Below are positions 48,773 to 59,160 of a stretch of DNA of 64,000 nucleotides, in pieces. The DNA lies in NCBI RefSeq assembly GCF_029227915.1, contig NC_079879.1, positions 29,950,501-30,014,500 on the forward strand. The letters are read 5' to 3'. The DNA is from Hydractinia symbiolongicarpus (lineage: Eukaryota > Cnidaria > Hydrozoa > Anthoathecata > Hydractiniidae). Each line of letters starts with the position of its first letter. The stretch's first letter is position 1. The position numbers and the translations under genes are program-made. The notes under the pieces were generated by a model that ran no database searches, was not told where the DNA came from, and saw only the letters and a list, made by a program, of their open reading frames with translations.

Positions 48773-51202
48773 TTTGTTCAATTCTTGTAAATGCGTATCA
48801 ATGTATGAATCTCGGGAGAATTAAAAACCTATTTTATAGAAACTTATTTTTTAGCAGCAAATAGATATTTTGTTAATTGTAATAAAAAGATCGCTTCTCT
48901 GCGTAGTTTACAGACAAACGAAAGAAAATTATTACTTTTATTAAAAGTTATGTTGATTCAATCAACCTGTTGTAAATTGGTGAAACTTTTAGAAAAAGTA
49001 GAATGCTTGCTTATTTTAATCCTTACATCCTGTCGTGAAAATGTTATGGTAATGCAAAATTATACCTAGGTCACATGCGATATTTAGTTTTAACAACGGT
49101 AGGAAAAAAATAAAAAGTGGGAAAGGATCATTAAAATTGGATGGAGAACATACTTCTCTAACTTTCATAAAGATTTTGAACTTGATCTACTTTTGCAGAC
49201 AAAAAACTTGCCATGGAGTCTTTCAAAGTCGTACATTGAGTTTAAAATGAACGTTATGTTTTTGTCCACTCTATTTCTCTGAAATTACAATATTATGACT
49301 CGTTTTGAAATAATTTCATGAGATCCTGCTTATCGCGAAAAGTTAAGAAATCGCTATTCTTAAAATATATGGCCAAAAATGTCAAATGACTAATATTCGG
49401 AGAGGAGTAGATATTCGGAGCCAGGCAGAAAGCGTTCAAATTCTGAAAAATTAAAATGCCTGCATAACAGAATAGCCAACGTCAGATCTCTGCAAGGGAA
49501 AAATACTCATTCTGTCGTCGTCAACAATAAGCACTATTTAAGGCTTGAATCTAAGCAAAACTCACTGAGTTCGCTCTATTAATGTGAAAATAGCTCATTA
49601 CTTGTGAAGACAAACTTTAAAATCTGCAGTCGTGTGCCAATACATATGGATGGATAGCAAACACAAACTTGCATTCTTCACTTGCTTGGCATTTCAAAAC
49701 ATGCTTACTGTTTTAAAAGCTGCTTACGACACTGCTCTATTTACTCTATCCTTCTTGATTTACTTTTGTCAGAAACCGTGTCCTTTAACTTAAGCTGCGC
49801 ATTTTATTACGTGGCTTGATAGTACAAAAAGTACTTAAAGATGGAGGGCATGTGATAAACAAAACGAAAGATGGAAGATGGAAGATTAAAAAATATCTTA
49901 ATGTTTAAAAAATATCTTAATGAAAAGAAATCATCAACGTAATATAACTTAATCAGGTGAAAGAGACTTTAAAATATATTCCCAGTAACCTTCAATTATG
50001 TTTTGTAACGCATTTGGAAAGTAACATGTTATTTATATAATTAAACTTTATCTATTTGCTCGCAGTATGTGCATGTATATTTATTTTGTATTACTTTTTA
50101 AAAAGAAAACTAAAAACTCTCTAGCTTTTTTACTAATTGTTAATGCAATTTGTGTTGTGGTTGCCATTCAATGAAATTTTTGAACAGATAGGATGAAAAA
50201 GTTTACAGCGTTTGCTTGTGTTGTCCAAATTATATTGTCTAGTAATGGCTTTCATGGAGTCAAATTTTACAGTTTTATATAAGATTAGGCAAATGGCCAA
50301 CTAGTAAATGTCAATAAGAGGAATATTCAAATAAAAACTTGAATTTGACACAACAAAGGGACTGTCATTAACATATATGTATAAGATGAAAAAATGTTAC
50401 TTTTTAGTTGAAATTATCAATTTGTTAGGAAGTATTCCGATTTGTCAGGATATGCTACCGATATTCGTCCGATTGATAGGACGCATGTTTAAAAAAAGTT
50501 TATACTTGTACACTATTCTGAATGCCTCCCGTGTTTGACGTAGTAATCAACATGATATTTATAAGCAGTTTCAAAGCACTCGTGCTACTGCTTGCTCAAA
50601 ATTGATTATGCCTTTCAACGTCTGTGTTTTGCAAGTTAGTTTACGCATATCATACGCCTTGTTAGTTTTTTAGAAGACGACCAGTTGGTGTCTTTTGCAA
50701 AAAGTGTAAGCAAAACGGCATTCCAAATGTTTCAGTTACTACGATGCACTTTTTAGAATAGTCTACCACTGTCTATTACGAATTGTTTTTTATTCAAGCA
50801 TTTTATTTAACCGAGAGATTATTGAATGCAACTACATCAATAGCAATGCTCAAGCTATCAACAGCTTTGATTTTTTTGCTAATACAAGATAGCTGCCAGC
50901 TTAAAATACATATTTAAAAAAAATACAGAAAGTGAGTTTGCTCATTCAACTGTATAATTATATTGCGGATTCTTAATATCTGACCCAAGTTCAGCTTACA
51001 GCTATAAACGTTTTACATTTGCATTTGGTACGTGCCACAGGGAAAACAGGAAGGGCTTAAATCTTTCAGAAAAGAAGGATGTATGGCAGAAAAACATAAA
51101 GATGTGCACAATTATGGAACGTAGTTAATTTTAAAAGCATGTAGCAACAACAAAACTTTCTCATGCACAAACACGAAAGTCTTGCTCGTTCTAGATGGAA
51201 AC
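48773..51202. other. Divergent intergenic region, no gene seen
   Basis: It lies between the minus-strand antistasin gene and the plus-strand metalloprotease and should hold both promoters. TATAAAAT at 48,831-48,838 (minus strand) fits the first. I found no repeats or RNA genes worth listing. Confidence 0.4.
48831..48838 (-). promoter_or_regulatory. TATA box of the six-domain antistasin gene
   Basis: TATAAAAT on the minus strand, about 60 bases upstream of the ATG. The spacing equals that of the paralogue's TATA box, which supports both. Confidence 0.55.
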
Positions 51203-53155
51203 ATGATCATTCTTACTTGGCTGTGGGTATTAGTTTACATCGACATTACAGAAAGTAAACATTGGATTCCAGGACAAGCTGAAGTAGTACATAATGTCCA
51301 CGTTGGCCATCATCATGAAATAGCCAACCTACCAATTACGCAAAAGTTACGATTTAAAGTTGTATATGATGCTAGTGTGAATCTTTTGTCATACGATAAG
51401 CAGCGTTTGGTTAAAACAGATCTTATTCCAGCAGCTATACGTTATTTTCATCAAACATTCTTAGTTCGAACGACTGAAGAACCTATCAAGTTGCAAAGAA
51501 TGTGTCAAGGTAATTCCTATTTTTTAAAAGACGAGGATGGAATTGGACCAGGTCATGTTCAATATTGCAAACTGAATTGTCAAAGAACTATTTGCGGACC
51601 GGTTACTGTACCAGAAAGGTTTTTAGATGACTGCAGAACATGCAATGAACATGGAAACAAATGCAAGACTTACGTTAATGAGAAAATTGCTGCAGAAAAA
51701 TTTCGAAAATCAGATTTTATGCTTTTTGTTTCTTCCATTCAAACAGATCACTGTAAGGAATCAAATATTGTTGCATATGCATCGTATTGTCAGCAGGAAC
51801 ATGCACTAAATCGGCCTGTCGCTGGTTTTGCTAACCTATGTCCAAGCAAACTGGAGTCAAATCCACAGGCGTTCGAAAGCTTATTATCTACGGTCAAACA
51901 TGAAATATTCCATGCTTTAGGTTTTAGTGTTGGTTTATTTGCATTCTATCGAAACGAAAGCGGCTACCCTTTAACAAAGCGGTTGAAAAACGGTTTGCCA
52001 CAATATAATACCTTCAATAATTTATATCAATGGAGTAATAACATAGTGAAGTCTGTTGTCAGAAAAGGGTGGAGCATTTCAGGAGGTGCTATTGATCACG
52101 AAGTTCAAATGATTGTCACACCAAATGTGCAAAGAGAAGTTAGAAAACATTTCAACTGTAGTGACTTAGAAGGTGCTGAGTTAGAAAATCAAGGTGGAGA
52201 AGGGACTGCTTTAACGCATTGGGAAAAACGAGTTTTCGAAAACGAAGCAATGACTGGAACCTACACTCAACACCCTGTATTTAGTAGAATATCCCTTGCT
52301 CTTATGGAAGATACGGGTTGGTATAAAGCGAAATATGAAATGGCTGAGGAATTAGATTGGGGTAAGAATTTGGGATGTCTTTTTGTTAAGAACAACTGTC
52401 GGGCGTGGATCGCGGATCAAATTGAAAATCAAAAATCAACCGCCCCATTTTGCGCTACTTTAAAGCAGTCTCCTTTACATATGAGGTGTACACATACAAA
52501 ACTCTCCTTAGCTTTGTGTAATCTTGTTAAATACACCTCTAACCTACCAAAAGAGTTTCGCTATTTTGATAGACTAGGACAGATTCCTGTGAAAGATATC
52601 TACACATATGGTGGTGCTGTCGAATTAGCTGATTTTTGCCCATTTTATCAAAAGTTTACTTTGACTGAAGAAGATGGGCGTAAGAGAGGAACAACTTGCA
52701 CGGTGGCTGAAAACGCCCCAACTAAAGATAAAAACTATGCTCTAGAGACGTACACTCTAGGTGCTAAGTGTATCCAACATGGTCGTCATTGGACGGCTAA
52801 GAAAGGTCTATTGACACGCACAATGCTTGACTGGGGTAGTGGATGTTACAAGTACGAATGCACCACTGATGGTTTGCGTATAATCATTGGAGATAAAAAG
52901 TATGTTTGTAAACAGCAAGGCAAAAAGATTGAAGTAGAAGGCTCGATGAATGGCTGGGCGGTAAATGGTTCACTGGTTTGTCCAAAATGTCGCGATTTTT
53001 GTCTTGACAAAAGATTTTGCGTCGGTTTTATAAATGACAACTCACCTCTAGCAAATTTTGAGACGTTAGACGGGAAAAAATCGTCTAGTCAATACATTAT
53101 ACCTTCATTTGCTTATGTTGTACTATGTTTTTATCTTTTATTTTTGTTTATATAG
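51203..53155 (+). CDS. Leishmanolysin-like zinc metalloprotease (M8), intronless
   Basis: Single exon, 650 aa from the ATG at 51,203. The frame opens a little earlier, but only with non-ATG codons. Residues 1-19 form a signal peptide (MIILTWLWVLVYIDITES). The active site reads KHEIFHALGFS, with the HExxH zinc ligands at H233 and H237, and the third ligand H339 lies in ALTHWEKRVFENEAMTG, which also supplies the family's Met-turn (MTG). Many Cys follow in the C-terminal domain, and the protein ends in a hydrophobic stretch (ALVVLCFY-like, about 630-650). That end could be a membrane anchor or GPI signal. Leishmanolysins are surface or secreted endopeptidases; animal homologues act in cell migration. 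The length fits the family (about 600-700). AATAAA-like signals follow near 53,200. Confidence 0.9.
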   Translation: MIILTWLWVLVYIDITESKHWIPGQAEVVHNVHVGHHHEIANLPITQKLRFKVVYDASVNLLSYDKQRLVKTDLIPAAIRYFHQTFLVRTTEEPIKLQRMCQGNSYFLKDEDGIGPGHVQYCKLNCQRTICGPVTVPERFLDDCRTCNEHGNKCKTYVNEKIAAEKFRKSDFMLFVSSIQTDHCKESNIVAYASYCQQEHALNRPVAGFANLCPSKLESNPQAFESLLSTVKHEIFHALGFSVGLFAFYRNESGYPLTKRLKNGLPQYNTFNNLYQWSNNIVKSVVRKGWSISGGAIDHEVQMIVTPNVQREVRKHFNCSDLEGAELENQGGEGTALTHWEKRVFENEAMTGTYTQHPVFSRISLALMEDTGWYKAKYEMAEELDWGKNLGCLFVKNNCRAWIADQIENQKSTAPFCATLKQSPLHMRCTHTKLSLALCNLVKYTSNLPKEFRYFDRLGQIPVKDIYTYGGAVELADFCPFYQKFTLTEEDGRKRGTTCTVAENAPTKDKNYALETYTLGAKCIQHGRHWTAKKGLLTRTMLDWGSGCYKYECTTDGLRIIIGDKKYVCKQQGKKIEVEGSMNGWAVNGSLVCPKCRDFCLDKRFCVGFINDNSPLANFETLDGKKSSSQYIIPSFAYVVLCFYLLFLFI

Positions 53156-56138
53156 TTTTGTATATAACAATCCATAATGCATTTTTTTACTAAATAATAA
53201 TAAATAATAGGAAAAGTAATAAATATAACATGTAGTAAAAACTAACCGACTCAGTCTGTGTTCTGTTAGAGGTCTTCTGCACATTCGACAGGCAAATCTG
53301 TCATATATACTTATAAAAAATAAAAATGAGGTGGAACGACATAGTGCAATAAAGTGACTATAAACCGGTTCTTAAGATTCTTAATTGTTTTGTCGCCTTA
53401 AAATAGTTGGTTAAAGATAAATTACTTCTCATTACGAAAAAATAGTGTTTGGAATGTTGAGCTAGATACTACTTTAGAAATAACAATTTATCTATACAAA
53501 TTTTAAGACGTTAAAAGAATTTTTTTACACTAGCTAGTGGCCCGTGTATATAAATCCACGGGTTTGCCCGTTCTTTATATATCTCATTCCGTGTTTCCGT
53601 AACACTACCTTTTCTCGTGCACGAAGAGACAGACGGAATATTAATAAAGAGAAGCAACATGAAGCTCAAATCTTTCCAAAATCGAAGCAATTGGTAAGTC
53701 ACAACCCAACCGCAATTATGAAATGAAAGAAAAACTGGAAACAGGGATTATAAAAACAAAGAAGTAGTTTCCGAGATTTCCTTAAAACCACACATGATTA
53801 CTGCAATAGTGCTCCCCTTCCCGCACTAATAATTTTAAAAATTTGTCCATTCGAGACATTCTTTTTCCATACACCCTTACTACTAATATTCGAAGTTTTT
53901 GCCACCCAGGATAATCTTCTTTTTTTCAATTGTTTGCTTATTAGTAATTTTGTAAAAAAGTAGAAAATTAACACTTGCTATTTCTTAAAAAACATTGTGT
54001 TAAGTTTAAACCATTCCAGATGTTGTCCCCCTCCCACACTATTTCAAGAACCCCCTCCTCCTCCTACTATTGGGATCGATAGCTTAACAAGCAAGCAAAC
54101 ACGTGAATTTGCTCTTTACTAATAATCAACAACAACAAGTATTCAACAGTCGAGTCTGTAAATTAGTTAACTAAAATGCCTCAGCCAAAATGAAAAAAAT
54201 ACATTTTGCATCTCGGTGTTACATTTGAAGTTCTTATAAACAAAAACAGGAACAGAAAGGGGAAACAATAAATTTTCATTACACGAATTTTATTTTTTCT
54301 TCACACCTGTAGACAAATTTTGCCTTTCTTTAAAATTTCCCTGAGATAATCTACTCACTTTTTTATAAACCATATGAGTCTGAAATTCTTCGAAAGACGA
54401 AGTAACTAAAGTAAATCTTCTTAAGGTGTGAACAAAATTTAAATGTGTGCTCAACCTAGGTGCGCGAAAGTTAAAAGCGCGAAAAAAATTAACAATTCAC
54501 GCAGTACTGTGTGACATAATTTGGGATAGATATTGCCACGTGGTAAAATCCTTCTTGAAATTTCTTCTAAATGTTAAATCTCTGCCACATTCAGCACAAC
54601 GATCAACTTCATTTACCACATTTTGTAATTGATGTTTAAAAAATGAAACAATATATAGCTTTTCTTACAGGCCAATAGTCACTTTTAACAAATATTGATT
54701 TTTTGTTCAAAACTAGCAAACGTAATTTTATAATCCAGATAATTACCTTTATTACAATCTCTGTCAATTAAGTTATTCCGTAGAATTAATATGCTTGGTT
54801 CAATCAAGAAGGCCAAATGTCATATGGTATAAAAATCATTAAGTATAATGTTATCGTCATGTTGACGAGGACGTTTTTCAAAAAACTTGTAAGCATTTAG
54901 AGAAAATTATCAGTTTTAGCTTGGAGGAAAGAATACAACTTTTGATTGTGTATAATGATTACCAAGTGACTTGCTTGATGGACCGGAAAGATACCTGTTT
55001 TATGACAGAATTAGTTTTTCAGGCTTGTAGCAACCTGGTAGAGGGGGGGTTGTATTACATGATGTAAAGTTTTTTATTTCGAATGATATTTCTCTCTTCA
55101 GCTTAACCGTTGTAGTCCTGAGGGGAAACACTCACACTAATATCCCCCTTCCTTGAAACAATATTACTTCCTACAGGGCTGTTCTGTCACGGTATTTATA
55201 CCAGTCCTTCAATTAGTGGTTTTGTCTACGTTTGTTGCCGATTATTTTTTTTTTAAATAACGTTTCTCAAACTCAAACCACAGCAAGAACAGATGCAATG
55301 ATACGATAATTATGTTTAAAGAAAAATATTTTTTGAACAACCCGTCAAGTTACATGAAAAATAATTTTTTAAAACTTTAGCACAAATTCTGAAACACTAC
55401 AATAAAGCTAAATTTTTTTCCTTTTTAGTTATTCTAAGGACATACTCTATATTAATCGGAACTTTGATCACCTTAAAATGGTTATTTGATACAAGCATAT
55501 TGATAAAACAGACTGGTGAAATTTTAAACCTTAAAATGATGACATTAACTTCTTTCCGACAAAGTGAAAATCTGTTGATAACATACTAGAAACAGTCTAG
55601 ACTCAGTTTGCATCAAAACGAATCGAATGAAAATTTTTATAAACCAATTAGCCTCTAGAAATTTTCCGATCCGAAACGATTCTTTTCGTTCTTGAATAGA
55701 AGTGCAGATTAGCAAAACCTTTCACATCAAAATGATGCAAAGTTGCCTGTTTCCAGGCAACAAAGATAATATGCTTCAAAAATTCTATACTAGCTGCTTG
55801 CTAAATATTTTTAAAAGAAAATCAAATCGATTAACACTGCGAATCCTAAAAACAATTCAAAATTTTCTTTTTATCTTAATACATAGATGCTGTTTTCTTG
55901 CTGTTTTATATCATGTTTAACAAATTATTACGCAGGTGTTTTACTCTCACTTTCACGCTCATTTTCGGCTTAATTTTTGAATATCATTGTGTTGTGTATA
56001 CAGAAATATGCTCAATGTATGCTAGGCTAGTGTAGATGTAGCTTTTACCGGCTTAAAGTATAAAGAAGAGTTGAAATGGAGTGACAAAATGGAGAATATA
56101 TTGAAATATAATGGAACTTATTATTTCGGTTGTTGACT
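53156..56138. other. Intergenic, one Helitron-like copy
   Basis: Aside from the repeat at 53,530-53,650 there is AT-rich sequence without convincing genes. Short frames such as 54447-54632 and 55702-55920 have no recognisable domain. Confidence 0.4.
53530..53650 (-). mobile_element. Compact Helitron-like element, reverse copy
   Basis: It begins CTAG preceded by A (CTAG is doubled here), then a GTGG...CCACGGGTTTGCCCG block and TATCTCATTCCGTGTTTCCG. It ends GAGACAGACGGAATATTAAT followed by AAAGA. Reversed, this gives a TC start, a GTCTGTCTC stretch, a hairpin and a CTAG end. Confidence 0.55.
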
Positions 56139-57920
56139 ATGGGATACCGTACATACAACATTAGCAAACAAAGGGCATTGGTGTTTGTGTATTTAATGAT
56201 ACAAATAGTATGTATGGTATCCACTGAACAATTAAGCACAGAAAAGATATTCACTGAACTCGGAGGAAAGTCATATAACATAAGAAGGAAGTTGAAAAAA
56301 CATAGGCATGGTTTTCATCACAAAGAATTGGTAAATACGTCATTTATTCGGCAATTAGATGTGCATGACAATTCTAAAAAAGAGGAAGAGCGCAGCTATT
56401 CTTTACGTAGTACTTCGTACGCTTACGTTATGGAAATGGAGTTGGGCACACCACCTCAGGTGCTGGAATTTTTAATAGACACCGGATCGGCAAATATGGC
56501 AATAGCTGGTCCGGAATGTAGAGACGAGCATGGCACGAAGTGCAAAATAGACACTTTTTATGATCCAGGCAAATCCAGTACATCTCTGCATATCGGTCGT
56601 CCTGTAGAAACAGAGTATGGCAAAGGATCATGGTCTGGAGAAGTTTATAGTGACGTAGTTAGTTTCCCAGGCGGGCCTGGGATTGTGGCAGAATTTGCTG
56701 TTATAAAACAAGAGAAGGAATTTTTCCTCAAAAACTCTGTAAATGAAGGTATTCTTGGGTTAGCGTATAAATCACTCTCATCTAGTCAAATAGAACCTTT
56801 ATATGATCAGCTTGTGCATGATAAAAAATCTCCAGATGTTTTTACTTTATCACTATGTAATGGTAATGGAAAATTTTGGTTAGATTATCCTGCAGATCAT
56901 GAATACCATGCACCGATACATTGGACGCGTATTATACACCGAGCATGGTACACAGTACGTATGACTGGCATAGATGTGGCTGGACATAGTCTCGGTCTTT
57001 CACCATATAGTTACCCACCTGCTATTGTAGACAGTGGGACCACAGATATATTACTTGAACCTGAAATATACATAGCGGTGATAGCAATGTTGAAGAAAAA
57101 TGGTCCAGCTGTGGACGAACGATTTTGGAATAATTACTGCGTGGAGACAGATCCTTACAAATGGCCATACATCACCATATACTTAAAAAATATGAAGGGA
57201 GGGTCATTTGCATTGACAATATTGGGAAAACACTACGTAAGGAAACAAGATAGATTTTATTGCCTAAGTATTGGCGCAAAGCAATTTGGTGCTGTACTGG
57301 GAGAAGTTACATTGGAAGGTAACGTTGTTGTTTTTGATAGAGCTAATCATCGCGTAGGTTTTGCTTCAAGCAATCTTACTGATCCGGATACTGGTTCACC
57401 TTGTGGAAATCCTACCAATATCAACACGACTGTTACGGGAAAACTTAGGGATTACTGCCACGCTGCTTTTATGCCACGGGTGAGCTGTTACGAATCGTGT
57501 GATTCGTGCACTATTAATTACGGTGCTTGGTGCCCACAAGGACGAATATTTGTGTGGATAAACGGCGTCAAGTCAACGTTAGACGCGTCAACTGGATTCT
57601 GTTGGCTTGGTAACGCCTTTAGTTTTGAATCAACGAAGTTTCAAACTTATTTACAAGGGCATGGAAGCGTAGAGTTTGAATTGGAATGTTTCTCTATTCT
57701 ACCAATGTATAAGCAATGTTATATAAGAGGTGAATGGTTGTTCGCAATTCTCGTTGTAGCTTGTTTTGCTGTTGTAATCTTGTGTGTCTGTTCGTGCTGC
57801 AGAAGAGTTTATGAAGCTGACACCAGGGAGAATTATCCTATACATTACAACGGTCAAAGAGAGATGTTCCCCATATATGATCCAAAGCGAAGTGGAACCT
57901 ACGAAAGTATAAACAGGTGA
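56139..57920 (+). CDS. BACE-like membrane aspartic protease, intronless
   Basis: Single exon, 593 aa from the ATG at 56,139. Upstream in-frame codons are non-ATG, and another upstream ATG runs into a stop. A signal peptide lies near residues 12-30. The pepsin-type fold has both catalytic motifs: D114 in LIDTGSANMAIAG and D298 in AIVDSGTTDILL. GILGLAYKSL and AVLGEVTLEGNVVVFDRANH also match the beta-secretase subfamily. A Cys-rich segment of roughly 100 residues (CHAAFMPRVSCYESCDSC and on) lies between protease and membrane. One transmembrane helix (about 533-554) is followed by a Cys-rich juxtamembrane CSCC and a tyrosine-containing tail. BACE enzymes cut membrane proteins near the membrane in endosomes. 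The length exceeds human BACE1 (about 500) because of the Cys-rich segment. Substrates are unknown. Confidence 0.88.
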   Translation: MGYRTYNISKQRALVFVYLMIQIVCMVSTEQLSTEKIFTELGGKSYNIRRKLKKHRHGFHHKELVNTSFIRQLDVHDNSKKEEERSYSLRSTSYAYVMEMELGTPPQVLEFLIDTGSANMAIAGPECRDEHGTKCKIDTFYDPGKSSTSLHIGRPVETEYGKGSWSGEVYSDVVSFPGGPGIVAEFAVIKQEKEFFLKNSVNEGILGLAYKSLSSSQIEPLYDQLVHDKKSPDVFTLSLCNGNGKFWLDYPADHEYHAPIHWTRIIHRAWYTVRMTGIDVAGHSLGLSPYSYPPAIVDSGTTDILLEPEIYIAVIAMLKKNGPAVDERFWNNYCVETDPYKWPYITIYLKNMKGGSFALTILGKHYVRKQDRFYCLSIGAKQFGAVLGEVTLEGNVVVFDRANHRVGFASSNLTDPDTGSPCGNPTNINTTVTGKLRDYCHAAFMPRVSCYESCDSCTINYGAWCPQGRIFVWINGVKSTLDASTGFCWLGNAFSFESTKFQTYLQGHGSVEFELECFSILPMYKQCYIRGEWLFAILVVACFAVVILCVCSCCRRVYEADTRENYPIHYNGQREMFPIYDPKRSGTYESINR

Positions 57921-59160
57921 AACTAAGTATAAAAATAGAGAATGGATTATTACGAATATTGTATATGTGTAATATATTACTGTTTGTACGCATGTTATAA
58001 CGTTTATCTTTATGTTGCTGTTTTTATCCCTGTTGCCAGGGTTTCTTTGCCCCTTAGTTGCATCACAGAGCGACCATCACGTTCATTAAAAGGAAAAAAT
58101 GTCATAAATGCAGTTTGGTTGTTAAGCAAACGACTTAGTACCTATTGTGATTACATCCGGGAATACATGAAACTTATGCAACCATTTACTACTGCAAGTA
58201 TGCTAACTAGCTGTAAGGTGAAATCAATACTGCATCTAGTCTTTTTTTTCAAGGGTTCTACGGTTCTCTGTTTCTGATTTGTAGAACGAAATCTATGTGA
58301 CGACATTTTTTCAATGTTATTCTTTGTTCTTATTTTCTTGCATTGGTTTATGATTACCTTTTCTTTCCATGTCTTTTGTTTCGTTATAACGTGATAATGA
58401 AGTTCCGTAAACAGGTTAAATTATGTTTCGTTCTAATTTTTGATTATTTGTATGCTTCATTATCATTTCAGTGTCAGCTGATAAGGTGCTAGGAAATTGC
58501 TAAGCGAATTATTCAACTTTGAAAATACTTTCACTTTACGCTTGCTGTTTTTACACTTTTATATTAATATTTTTTAGAAAAAATACTTTTCATTCTTTTT
58601 AAAGAACTGTACGTTGCTTGTTAACTTCTCCACCAATCTTCGATTTGCTTAACTTTTAAAAATTTCAACCTGGTCAGTTGTTTTGGCAACCGCTAATGTT
58701 TAAAATGTTTGAGACCAATCTCGGTCTCAGCCTGTTAGCAACTCGGTTGCTTTAAAAAACGTGTATTCAACATTTACGGGAGAGCAAATTGCAAGTTTTT
58801 ATGGCGATGAAATGTATTGTTGAAGATAAAAAGCACTAAACGACACCGTGTTCTACCTGTTATCATTTGCTTACCGTAGATTCCCTGTTTCATCAAAACT
58901 TTAGAGTGATGCAACTTTACTCATCTCAGAGCTAATCACAATAAAACAAAGTAATTTTTTATTTATCTTTATACATACATATATGCAAGATATGACTGTA
59001 CGTGCAAGATATAAGTGCAGTTGTACCTTAACTACAAAATTTAAATTTTTATGAAAAATATATAATAGAAGTTGATTATATAACTTGTAATAAAATAAGT
59101 ATGTAAGAATTACATGAGAAAAGAGCGTTGTTGCAAAGATGGACCATGAAACTCGACCGC
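57921..59160. other. Intergenic, convergent 3' ends
   Basis: The open frame at 57942-58277 starts 22 bases after the BACE-like stop and is Tyr/Cys/Leu-rich. It is most likely 3' UTR. No repeats or RNA genes were recognised. Confidence 0.4.

Noticed and set aside
51182..51202. Start of the leishmanolysin gene at 51,182
   Set aside because: The codon there is TTG. The first ATG in frame is at 51,203 and opens directly into a signal peptide.
57942..58277. 111-codon frame directly after the BACE-like gene
   Set aside because: Its position just after a stop suggests 3' UTR, and the composition shows no fold or motif. It is not a second cistron in an animal gene without further evidence.
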